Shown here: in pieces, positions 34,713 to 42,324 of the stretch | Layout of the letters: every line of letters begins with the position of its first letter | Numbering within the stretch: the first letter of the stretch is position 1 | Translations under genes and position numbers: made by a program | Notes under the pieces: generated by a model | What the model saw: only the letters and a program-made list of their open reading frames with translations | Told to the model about the DNA's origin: nothing | Databases searched by the model: none | DNA from: Nostoc sp. 'Peltigera membranacea cyanobiont' N6 | GTDB lineage: Bacteria; Cyanobacteriota; Cyanobacteriia; Cyanobacteriales; Nostocaceae | DNA length: 64,000 nucleotides | NCBI RefSeq assembly: GCF_002949735.1 | Contig: NZ_CP026681.1 | Location: forward strand, 5,858,001 to 5,922,000 | Direction: 5' to 3'

Positions 34713-34818
34713 TAATAACCTGCAATTCTGACGGAACGGAGAATGGTGCGGTACTCTCCTTGCTAACACACCCTACTTTTGCTCTTTATTTAATCCGCGT
34801 TCCTTAGTTCTTTTTGAA

Positions 34819-34852
34819 GAGATGTCGTCATATATTTCTATAACGACATCTC
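34819..34852. repeat. 10-bp palindrome between IS and lipoprotein gene
   Basis: GAGATGTCGT (34819-34828) and ACGACATCTC (34843-34852) pair over a 14-nt loop. It lies downstream of the minus-strand lipoprotein gene and could be its terminator, although the T-run is poor. The rest of the 34713-34908 gap shows nothing. Confidence 0.45.
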
Positions 34853-34908
34853 CCAACAATCGACTAACAAAAAGCATTCAACAAGTTAACGATCGGCAAC
34901 AAAATTTC

Positions 34909-35793
34909 TTAACGCCGTCTGCTACCAAAACCACTTGAGCGGCGGGGTGCTGTACTACGTCCACTACCAAAACTACTGCCAGAATTGCGCTTAGTAGTGC
35001 TGGAGTTACCAGAGGGTCGCAAGTTACTACCACCAAAACCAGAACCAGAAGGACGGCTATTACCTGTAGTGCTACGCGGTGTATTGCGTACATTTGAATT
35101 TCCAGGATACGATCTTCTAATTGTCCCTGTATTGCGGAAGGCAGTGCGATTTGTCACGGCTGCGGGTGGCGCATTGTAGCGACTTTGGTAGTTTTGAACT
35201 GCTTGACCATAGCTTCCACCATATCCACCGAAGCCACTTAATCCTTGACCTGATTGATAGACAGGGGGTACATAATACTGGGGTCTAAACAACATACTAC
35301 CAATTGCCTGTCCTGCCAAGCTACCAGCCACAGACCCAGCAAATGGTGCCCAGAAGCTATTTTCTCGACGGACTACAACCGTCTCTTGTTGTCCTGTTTG
35401 GGGATTGGTTTTATTCTCGGTAACGTTGTGGACGTACTCAAGTTTAAAGTCTTCCGTCAGATATAAAATCGGTTGTCCTTTGTCTACCTTCAGATATGTC
35501 TTCTTACCCTGCTTGATTTCATCCTCAGTTAACCGTGCCATTTGCAGATTTTCGGTTGCAAAGGTTGGCGGCTTGTTGTTCAGTAAAAACAGGTTATATT
35601 CACCACTTGCATCGTCATAAGTGGCTTGTTGTATTTGATACTCACCGTCACTCAGCTTTGTGGTGTTAGAGGTTTGGTTAACGTTCTTAGCCTGGGGATT
35701 AGTTTGGTTTTCGCCACCACAGGCGACAGTTGTGATACACAAACTCAGAGCTAAAAAAACTGCTGTAAATTTACGTACTATGGTCATGATCAT
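34909..35793 (-). CDS. Lipoprotein with Ser/Gly/Arg-rich disordered tail
   Basis: This 294-residue protein has a lipoprotein signal (TIVRKFTAVFLALSLCITTV, lipobox TVAC). A beta-rich part contains KTYLKVDKGQPILYLTEDFK. A hydrophobic Gly/Ala segment (PFAGSVAGSLAGQAIGSMLF) could insert in a membrane. The last ~120 residues are low complexity, rich in Ser, Gly, Asn, Arg and Pro (SGFGGSNLRPSGNSSTTKRN). Similar proteins occur in many cyanobacteria next to DUF1517 genes; the function is unknown. The next gene (DUF1517) lies 70 bp upstream on the same strand, so an operon is possible. Confidence 0.75.
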   Translation of the reverse strand: MIMTIVRKFTAVFLALSLCITTVACGGENQTNPQAKNVNQTSNTTKLSDGEYQIQQATYDDASGEYNLFLLNNKPPTFATENLQMARLTEDEIKQGKKTYLKVDKGQPILYLTEDFKLEYVHNVTENKTNPQTGQQETVVVRRENSFWAPFAGSVAGSLAGQAIGSMLFRPQYYVPPVYQSGQGLSGFGGYGGSYGQAVQNYQSRYNAPPAAVTNRTAFRNTGTIRRSYPGNSNVRNTPRSTTGNSRPSGSGFGGSNLRPSGNSSTTKRNSGSSFGSGRSTAPRRSSGFGSRRR

Positions 35794-35863
35794 TGGATTA
35801 TTGTCCTATCTCTGAGCTTAACAATTTCTCGATGTGAGTAGTAAGTACGGACTACCCAACAGA

Positions 35864-36457
35864 TTATAAAGGAATCAATTCTGGGTAATATTGCAACAGT
35901 TGGTCGCTAGTGAGGTCATCACCTAACTGTGCAGGGGAGAAATGCACTTGGATTGCTTGTAATCTATGTTTATAATGCAAATTTATCAATGCTTTTATTC
36001 CTTCTTTGAGTGCCTGAACGTTAGAAAGATCGGTTTCTAACTCTGGGACTTCTCCTTCATAAGCTACTGTAATCATCACAATGACGTTACGGGTTACAGG
36101 TATAGATAAAGGTTCATTCGAGCTAGAGTCAGAGTTGTAATCTGGTTCGCTAAGATATCTTTCAGCCGAGTCAGTAAATAATTCGTTAACGTAATCTCCC
36201 GCCTCGCCTTCGTCCCAAAATACATCACCTTCGTTGGCAGCCGAAAGCCAATATTCATCGTATTGCAACAGGGTTTGGCTAATTTCTACCAATCCTTCTC
36301 CCAAAACTTCTAAGTCACCATCGACATCGATCGCATCCCGTCCAGCACTATTTAATACTCCCAAAATTGGCGCTACTTCACCTCCTCCTAAGTGCAGAAA
36401 TAAGCGAAAGACTACATAGCGAGTCCGACCGATCATTTTATTAAAGGTATCGCGCAT
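35864..36457 (-). CDS. DUF1517 family protein
   Basis: This 197-residue protein shows the DUF1517 core: TRYVVFRLFLHLGG, then GRDAIDVDGDLEVLGEGLVE, YWLSAANEGDVFWDEGEAG, and near the end VIVMITVAYEGEVPELE. The family is found in cyanobacteria and plastids (thylakoid-associated in plants); no biochemical role is settled. Here the usual N-terminal signal and membrane part is missing, so this is a short form. It is upstream of, and probably co-transcribed with, the lipoprotein gene. Confidence 0.8.
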   Translation of the reverse strand: MRDTFNKMIGRTRYVVFRLFLHLGGGEVAPILGVLNSAGRDAIDVDGDLEVLGEGLVEISQTLLQYDEYWLSAANEGDVFWDEGEAGDYVNELFTDSAERYLSEPDYNSDSSSNEPLSIPVTRNVIVMITVAYEGEVPELETDLSNVQALKEGIKALINLHYKHRLQAIQVHFSPAQLGDDLTSDQLLQYYPELIPL

Positions 36458-36491
36458 TTTTGTCCTCCATAAATTTGGTTATTTGTCGTTG

Positions 36492-36562
36492 GTCATTTGT
36501 CATTTGTCATTTGTCAATCGTCTAATAACTAATGCCCTATTCCCCATTCCCTATTCCCCATT
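36492..36562. repeat. Short tandem heptamer repeats (LTRR-like)
   Basis: Three to four copies of TCATTTG (about 36492-36515), then CCCTATTCCCCATTCCCTAT (from 36534). Such 7-bp tandem arrays are common in Nostoc intergenic DNA. Confidence 0.8.
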
Positions 36563-36563
36563 T

Positions 36564-38186
36564 CTAATTACTAATATAGTGAAATCCTTTGACAAACTCT
36601 GTAACCATATTTAACGAAGGCAATATATCATATTTTATTGACTCATTAGATATATCATCATAAGCTGAAGCATTGAGAGCAGAACGATTAATAAATCTTT
36701 TCCCAAAGTTGGGATTGTCATGAACAATCAAAGTGTGGGCGCTAGAATTTGTGAGAATTATTTGGGTTGGGGCTTTACAAAAATTTAACTTTGCGGCTAC
36801 TTCAATATTTTTTTTTGTCTGTTTAATTGTTGTAGCCTGATTGATGGCTTGCTCTAGAAGAATATTTAATTGTTTCACAATAAGGGGTGACTTTAGCGAT
36901 TTTAAATCTTGGTTTGTAATAACTTCACTGTTAATCATTTCCACCACACTGGCAATACTCTTTTGAGTAGATGCCGCATCTAGAAAGGGAAGAATCACGA
37001 TGTAAGCAGTGGAAAATAATGCTTCGTCGCTATCTACATAGAATGTGAAAATGGTTCGACGACGACCACTTTCTATGCTTGGAGGTTGTTTCAGCCCCCG
37101 ATATTCCTGAGCAATTTGGTAGTAAGCACCTGCGATCGCAAAATTAGCTTCGTGTTCTAGGGCTGCATCAACAATAATGCGGATTGTGGGCGGTGTTTCG
37201 TTAAAAAAGTCTCGTGAGTCTTCCGAATGGAACTTCTGGATAATGGAGCGATCGCCAGCTGGGCTAAGATCGACCCATTCACAAATCATCCCTTCGGTTT
37301 TTAAACCAAATCTGGAGGTGGCATAAAGCTTGGCCCCAGTTAAAGTTGCTCCTGTTAAGTCAGCACCAATCCATTCCGCCCTAATTAATTTTGCCTGGGT
37401 TAAATCGGCGTGGATGAAAATTGTATTCGTTAAATTAGCATTGGTTAAATCTGCGCCAATTAAAGTAGCCCCGCTCAATTTTGCGCCGCTCAAATCTGCC
37501 CACCGGAGGTTAGCGCCGCTCAAATCTGCCCACCGGAGGTTAGCGCCGCTCAAATCTGCTCCGCTCAAGTTAGCATGATTGAGATTCGCTTGTCTGAGTT
37601 CGGTATCTCGCAAATTTGCACCACTCAGGTCACAACGACTAAGGTCACTAGCGTTTAAGTTAGCCATCTCTAAATTTGCTCCCGTCAAAGAAGCACCTCT
37701 CAAGACAGTCTCGCTCAAGTTAGCGTGGCGGAGATTTGCTTGGCGGAGTGTCGCCTCTCGCAAATCAGCACTGGTGAGGTCAGCCTCCGACAGGTCAGCG
37801 CGACTGAGGTCAGCGCGAATTAACTCAGTGCGAATCAACAAGGCTTTTCTAAGTTGAGCGCGACTGAGATCGGCTCGAATCAAATTAGCGACATTGAGAC
37901 TAGCGTTATTCAAGATGGCGTTGGATAGATTCGCACCACTGAGTCTGGCTACATTCAACTTGGCATTGCTCAAGTTAGCTTCACTCAGATTCGCACCACT
38001 GAGGTTAGCTATACTCAAATTAGCATTGCTAAGATTCACGCCACTGAGTTTGACCCCACTCAGATTAGCTTCCGCAAGGTCAACGCCACTAAAGTTTAAG
38101 ACTCCTGCTGCGTATTTTTCTAGTAATTCCTCTACAGTCATCGATGCTACCCCTTGGATGCCAACTTCAATAGTTGGTAAAGTCAT
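36564..38186 (-). CDS. Pentapeptide-repeat protein with C-terminal domain
   Basis: In this 540-residue protein, residues about 30-290 consist of pentapeptide repeats of the type A(N/D)LSG, over 45 in a row, forming a right-handed beta-helix. The C-terminal ~200 residues form a separate alpha/beta domain (TPPTIRIIVDAALEHEANFA, FTFYVDSDEALFSTAYIVIL). The N terminus contains EELLEKYAAGVLNFSGVDLA, the usual lead into such helices. The function is not deducible; proposed roles for the family include DNA-gyrase mimicry and scaffold use. The gene diverges from tyrA with only 10 bp between start codons. Confidence 0.9.
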   Translation of the reverse strand: MTLPTIEVGIQGVASMTVEELLEKYAAGVLNFSGVDLAEANLSGVKLSGVNLSNANLSIANLSGANLSEANLSNAKLNVARLSGANLSNAILNNASLNVANLIRADLSRAQLRKALLIRTELIRADLSRADLSEADLTSADLREATLRQANLRHANLSETVLRGASLTGANLEMANLNASDLSRCDLSGANLRDTELRQANLNHANLSGADLSGANLRWADLSGANLRWADLSGAKLSGATLIGADLTNANLTNTIFIHADLTQAKLIRAEWIGADLTGATLTGAKLYATSRFGLKTEGMICEWVDLSPAGDRSIIQKFHSEDSRDFFNETPPTIRIIVDAALEHEANFAIAGAYYQIAQEYRGLKQPPSIESGRRRTIFTFYVDSDEALFSTAYIVILPFLDAASTQKSIASVVEMINSEVITNQDLKSLKSPLIVKQLNILLEQAINQATTIKQTKKNIEVAAKLNFCKAPTQIILTNSSAHTLIVHDNPNFGKRFINRSALNASAYDDISNESIKYDILPSLNMVTEFVKGFHYISN

Positions 38187-38196
38187 TAAAAACGGA

Positions 38197-39051
38197 ATGT
38201 CAAAATCAAAAATGAATATTGGGATTTTAGGACTGGGACTAATCGGCGGATCTTTGGGCTTTGATTTGCGATCGCAAGGACATCATATCTTAGGAGTTAG
38301 TCGCCGTAAATCTACCTGTGAAAAGGCAGTTGCCATCGGCAGTGTTGATGAAGCATCAGTCGATCTGAGTCTCTTAGCAGCCGCAGAGGTTGTATTTATT
38401 TGTACACCTCTAGCGCTTATTGTGCCCCAATTGCAGCAAACGATCGCTCATTTGTCTACTACTACCGTGGTGACTGACGTGGGTTCGGCAAAAGCGCAGA
38501 TAGTCAAGGCGATTTCTCCCCTTTGGGATAATTTTATTGGCGGTCATCCAATGGCGGGAAGAACAGATAGTGGCATAGAAGCTGCACAACGGAATTTATT
38601 TGTTGATAAACCTTATGTATTAACACCGACAGCTACAACACCAGCTAGTGCCATTACGGTTGTAGAAGAAATTGTGCGATCGCTTGGGGCTAATATCTAC
38701 TATTGTCAACCAGAGCAACACGACCGCGCGGTTAGTTGGATTTCTCATTTACCTGTAATGGTCAGTTCCTCGTTGATTGCGGCTTGTTTGAGTGAAACTG
38801 ACCCCGATGTTTTAGAATTAGCCCAAAAGTTAGCTAGTTCAGGTTTTCGAGATACCAGCCGTGTAGGTGGTGGGAATCCAGAGTTGGGCGTGATGATGGC
38901 GCGGTATAATCGTCAAGCATTGCTGCGATCGCTGCAACAGTATCGTCACAACCTTGATGAGTTGACTAACTTAATTGAGCAAGAAAATTGGGCAGTTTTA
39001 GAGCAAAAATTGAAATCAACGGGTAAGGCACGACCTGATTTTGTTGATTAA
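38197..39051 (+). CDS. tyrA: Prephenate/arogenate dehydrogenase
   Basis: This 284-residue protein has an N-terminal NAD(P)-binding Rossmann motif (ILGLGLIGGSLG), then VVFICTPLALI, TDVGSAKAQIV, GGHPMAGRTDSGI, and the helical C-terminal dimer domain with HDRAVSWISHLPVMVS. These are all classical TyrA signatures. It catalyses the oxidative step of tyrosine synthesis from prephenate or arogenate; cyanobacterial forms usually prefer arogenate with NADP. The start is ATG 38197 or ATG 38212 (MNIGILGLG). The much longer upstream open frame is only a shadow of the pentapeptide gene on the other strand. Confidence 0.95.
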   Translation: MSKSKMNIGILGLGLIGGSLGFDLRSQGHHILGVSRRKSTCEKAVAIGSVDEASVDLSLLAAAEVVFICTPLALIVPQLQQTIAHLSTTTVVTDVGSAKAQIVKAISPLWDNFIGGHPMAGRTDSGIEAAQRNLFVDKPYVLTPTATTPASAITVVEEIVRSLGANIYYCQPEQHDRAVSWISHLPVMVSSSLIAACLSETDPDVLELAQKLASSGFRDTSRVGGGNPELGVMMARYNRQALLRSLQQYRHNLDELTNLIEQENWAVLEQKLKSTGKARPDFVD

Positions 39052-39053
39052 AA

Positions 39054-39208
39054 TTCAGTAATCAGGAGTCAGAATTGAGAATTAATTCTGACTGAAAAAG
39101 CGGATAAATGGGTTTTATACCCCTACTCAATCTGCAATTTAGTAGTTAATGAGAAATCCGCAAACGTCTTGATTCTGACTTCTAAATTCTGACTCCTGAA
39201 TTCTTCTT
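39054..39208. repeat. Inverted-repeat intergenic element
   Basis: The arms are AATTCAGTAATCAGGAGTCA (from 39054) and TGACTCCTGAATTC (ending near 39202), with inner arms TTCTGACT. Such imperfect palindromes occur many times in Nostoc genomes and can fold as RNA. The remaining gap up to 39377 is AT-rich and has no gene. Confidence 0.65.
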
Positions 39209-39377
39209 CAAGAATGCTTTTTGAGATAGTTGATAAACTTAGGTGACTACTTTCTTGGTAAATCAATAAACATAGCTATTTAATAATTTTAACAATAAAA
39301 TCTTTAAAAAATGCTACTTAACAGTTTGACAGTCACCAAACCGATGTACTATACAGATAAATTTACAAAAATCAACA

Positions 39378-39668
39378 ATGGTAGAACGTCCAATCAAGAA
39401 ATCGGAACGTCAGTCCCAAGCAAGTACTGACAACAATTCCGAAAATACGGATTCTATAACTCCGATTGAATCCAACCCCAAAAGCTCAAAACCGAGCCGT
39501 AATCGCTCATCTGGCACTGATAAAAAAGCATCTTATGGGAATGAAACCAGGCAGCAAGGGAATCCTGCCCTAGCGCGTGGCCCAAAACCAGTTAAACCTC
39601 CAGTTAAAGTCGAAACAGAAGAACTTGAAACCGAATCGGAAACTATTTCTGAGGAGTCTCAAGACTAA
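39378..39668 (+). CDS. Disordered hypothetical protein, 96 aa
   Basis: I do not recognise a family by name, although similar short proteins are seen in Nostocales. It is wholly hydrophilic and rich in Ser, Asn, Lys, Glu and Pro (KPSRNRSSGTDKKASYGNE, then ARGPKPVKPPVKVETEELE). Very likely intrinsically disordered, with a basic middle and an acidic C terminus (ESETISEESQD). No neighbour on the same strand is close. The start ATG 39378 is the only candidate. Confidence 0.6.
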   Translation: MVERPIKKSERQSQASTDNNSENTDSITPIESNPKSSKPSRNRSSGTDKKASYGNETRQQGNPALARGPKPVKPPVKVETEELETESETISEESQD

Positions 39669-39802
39669 CAATTACTCCTGCGTGTGATGTGGGAGGCTTT
39701 AACTCGTCTTGTAAGTATATGAAGACAGAATTTTTGCCTCCGCAGGCATTAATTATGCTCCCCATCACCATTAGGTTATTCTGATTTTGATGCTTTTACT
39801 AA

Positions 39803-40315
39803 CTAATCAATCTCTGTAACTAGCCATTGCCACTCAGTGACTACAGTATTGGATATGTTGAGAACCAATTGCTTTCCACTAGAGAGAGGCACATAGAGTT
39901 TGAGCGCATCAGTTGTTGGCAATTTGGGTAAGATATCAGTCATATTATATTCCCCCACATTGGAAACGGGTGCAGTTAAAGCATAAGCATCCGATGCACT
40001 CAGCAACTTTCCGGCTACTGTCTCAATCAACAATGGTTGGGGATGAGCAATTTCAACGACACCCGGAAAACCAACTAAGCGCAACCGTAAGTCTTTTACT
40101 GCACTGGTATAATTCTGTTTGAACAGCAATACTTGCCAAGCATATCCTTTTTCATCTTTGAAAGATACTTGTGAGTGGTAGCGTAAGATACCAGGATAAT
40201 CATGATGTTGACGCAACAGCGCTTGTGCAGACTCCACACCCCATCCACATACGGTTAATGTGAGAAACCCTACTAGGGCACAACACCAAAAATATTGTTG
40301 AAATTTTCGCTTCAT
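39803..40315 (-). CDS. DUF3122 secreted protein
   Basis: This 170-residue protein has an N-terminal signal (MKRKFQQYFWCCALVGFLTL with cleavage after ESAQA). It is followed by a beta-rich domain with YPGILRYHSQVSFKDEKGYA, then RLRLVGFPGVVEIAHPQPL and KLYVPLSSGKQLVLNISNT. These fit DUF3122, a cyanobacterial family of exported proteins of unknown role. The gene is single; the flanking DNA on both sides is non-coding. Confidence 0.8.
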   Translation of the reverse strand: MKRKFQQYFWCCALVGFLTLTVCGWGVESAQALLRQHHDYPGILRYHSQVSFKDEKGYAWQVLLFKQNYTSAVKDLRLRLVGFPGVVEIAHPQPLLIETVAGKLLSASDAYALTAPVSNVGEYNMTDILPKLPTTDALKLYVPLSSGKQLVLNISNTVVTEWQWLVTEID

Positions 40316-40872
40316 TTGACGAATTTTACAGCAGAATTCAGGATTAGAGCCGGGGATGCTCCACCAAGATGTCAGAATTCTCTGTCAAATCAATCTTCTA
40401 ATCTTAAAACTGCGGTGTATGCTGAAACAAATAGCGATGTCTATGACGGGCTATGCCTACGCATCATTTGGCTAATCCCAATTAACGGTGGATTGGCAGA
40501 TTTAGCATTTCTCCAAGTTACAGTTATACTGCCATCATTGCTACTTTTATTGGCCAGTTAAGTACATTGAGTATTATTTTATTCAGTCTTTTTATGGCAC
40601 TTTTGTACGTAGTTATGTAGGCAGCGAATTTGTATAGATAAAATTGGGACTTCCCTTGGCTAAAGCTAAGATGTTTCAAGGTATTTTATTCTTTTTTCTT
40701 TTAGTAGTGGATATCTTAATTTACAAAAGAGTACGAGCGAGCTAAGTGGAGAGTGAGGGAGATGAGGCACTAAGTAATAGTAACTAATTATTCCCAATCC
40801 CCATTACCCTTTATCCCCATAGGGGGCCCACCGCCCACCTTCCCCAATCCCCAATCTTTAAGGAGATTTAAT
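40316..40872. other. Intergenic with tandem and palindromic repeats
   Basis: 557 bp. Contains repeat text GATGTCTATGACGGGCTATG and, near the right end, LTRR-like strings (TTCCCAATCCCCATTACCC), GGGGGCCCACCGCCC, and a ribosome-binding site AAGGAG just before the next gene. No further gene. Confidence 0.6.
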
Positions 40873-41790
40873 GTGTCTAATCGTAAATTATCGCCGTTTT
40901 TAAAGGTAGTAACTATTACATTGCTTGCTGGTGTAGGTAGCTTGGGTATCAGTCTGCTTGTAGGCACAACTAAACTTGACCGTCTGTTGGGAATTCAAAA
41001 GCCAAAAGGTGAGAGTGCTAAAACGGTTTTAGGTAGGGCAATGAGTGCAGATGCACAATCTATCACTCCAGCTACAGACCAGATGAATGAAGTGCCAAAG
41101 CCTTTTCAGGGCACAATCGTTTATCAAGCAAAACTAAAAGCAAATGAAAAAGTCATTGCCTTGACCTTTGATGATGGCCCCGGCCCCAAAAATACGGAAC
41201 AGGTTTTAGAAATTTTGAAGAAAAATAATATCAAGGCAACATTCTTTATGCTTGGGGAAATGGTGAAATATTTTCCCAAAGTCGCCAAACAAGTGGCTGC
41301 TGATGGTCACGTAATTGGTAATCATACATGGCATCATTGGTATTTTAAAATGGATGCAGCGACTGCGGCTAGTGAAATTGACCGCACAGCAGATATTATT
41401 TATAAGACGACAGGAGAGAAAACTACTCTGTTTCGTCCCCCTGGTGGCTTTCTGAATAATGGATTAGCTCAATATGCCAAAAACGAGAAATACGCTGTCA
41501 TGATGTGGTCAGAAGAGTCGGGAGACGCTGAACGTCGTTCGCCTCAAGTGCCAATGCTAGTTAAAAATGTGCTGAAATATGCAAAACCAGGTGCAATTGT
41601 ACTGATGCATGATGGCGGCGGTAATCGTTCTAGATCGGTTAAAGCTTTACCAGAAATGATCGCAGGATTGAAAGCCCAAGGCTATCGATTTGTGACAATT
41701 CCCCAATTGCTAGAAATGCAAGCCCAAGAAGAAAAGGCGGCAACGGCAGCATCAGCAGTAGTAACAAATCATGAGCATCCAGACCATTAG
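40873..41790 (+). CDS. Polysaccharide deacetylase (NodB domain)
   Basis: This 305-residue protein uses a GTG start, preceded by AAGGAG at correct spacing. It has an N-terminal membrane anchor (FLKVVTITLLAGVGSLGISL) followed by a linker. The NodB domain contains motif 1 TFDDGPG (D100-D101), motif 2 NHTWHHW (H151-x3-H155), motif 3 RPPGG and late motif VLMHDGG. The metal-dependent enzyme removes acetyl groups from N-acetylglucosamine in peptidoglycan or exopolysaccharide. It is likely located in the periplasm. The C-terminal Ala/Glu-rich end is probably disordered. A MITE begins 1 bp after the stop. Confidence 0.93.
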   Translation: MSNRKLSPFLKVVTITLLAGVGSLGISLLVGTTKLDRLLGIQKPKGESAKTVLGRAMSADAQSITPATDQMNEVPKPFQGTIVYQAKLKANEKVIALTFDDGPGPKNTEQVLEILKKNNIKATFFMLGEMVKYFPKVAKQVAADGHVIGNHTWHHWYFKMDAATAASEIDRTADIIYKTTGEKTTLFRPPGGFLNNGLAQYAKNEKYAVMMWSEESGDAERRSPQVPMLVKNVLKYAKPGAIVLMHDGGGNRSRSVKALPEMIAGLKAQGYRFVTIPQLLEMQAQEEKAATAASAVVTNHEHPDH

Positions 41791-41791
41791 C

Positions 41792-41983
41792 TTAACGCTC
41801 TTTTATTACTTTAGAAAAAATAAAATATTTGTAGGTTGGGTTGAACAACGTGAAACCCAACAGAAGCAGGGATTATTGGCGTTGGGTTTTGTTCCTCAAC
41901 CCAACCTACCCATAGATTTATAGAAAATAGTGACAACAAAGGTTTTTGATTTTTATCTCGTGAGAGTCATAGAAGAGCGTTAA
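41792..41983. mobile_element. 192-bp MITE with nested palindrome
   Basis: The ends are TTAACGCTCTT (41792-41802) and AAGAGCGTTAA (41973-41983), with similarity extending ~21 bp inward. Inside lies a second palindrome, GTAGGTTGGGTTGA (41831-41844) with TCAACCCAACCTAC (41896-41909), a common Nostoc repeat. Another member of the same family, lacking one end, is at 14690-14821. It abuts the deacetylase stop codon. Confidence 0.75.
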
Positions 41984-42017
41984 TCATCAGTGACAAACTA
42001 AACTATTGGGCAATAAT

Positions 42018-42185
42018 GGCATTGTATCGGCTGACAATGCAATTGCATCGGCTAACAATGCTATTGCATCGGCTAACAATGCTATTGCATCAGCTAACAA
42101 TGCTATTGCATCGGCTAACAATGCAATTGCATCGGTTGACAATGCAATTGTTTCGGCTGACAATGCAATTGTTTCGTCCTGCATT
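42018..42185. repeat. Tandem array, eight 21-bp units
   Basis: The unit GC(A/T)ATTGCATCGGCTAACAA plus T is repeated eight times, with a few substitutions. Because 21 is a multiple of three, several frames remain open (for example 7-residue AIALLAD units on the minus strand), but there are no signs of a gene: no ribosome-binding site and no homologous flanks. The region 42186-42324 is non-coding. Confidence 0.9.
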
Positions 42186-42324
42186 GGCATTGCAAGAATC
42201 TAAAATCTAATAGGCTTGGGTTAAGGCTTAACTCTTTGTCAAAGTAATTTTTTTAACAAACCACAGAGTGAGCAGAGGACGCAAAGCAAGAGAAATAAGA
42301 AATGCTTAACTAAATTGTATTAAT

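Noticed and set aside
37330..37857. Two plus-strand frames rich in APLKSA-type repeats
   Set aside because: Antisense reading of the pentapeptide-repeat gene.
37894..38196. Upstream extension of tyrA by about 100 residues
   Set aside because: It is the reverse-strand shadow of pentapeptide repeats; homologous TyrA proteins start at the Rossmann motif.
41987..42210. Three overlapping repeat-based frames (for example AIALLAD repeats)
   Set aside because: Products of the 21-bp tandem array; no ribosome-binding site and no conserved flanks.
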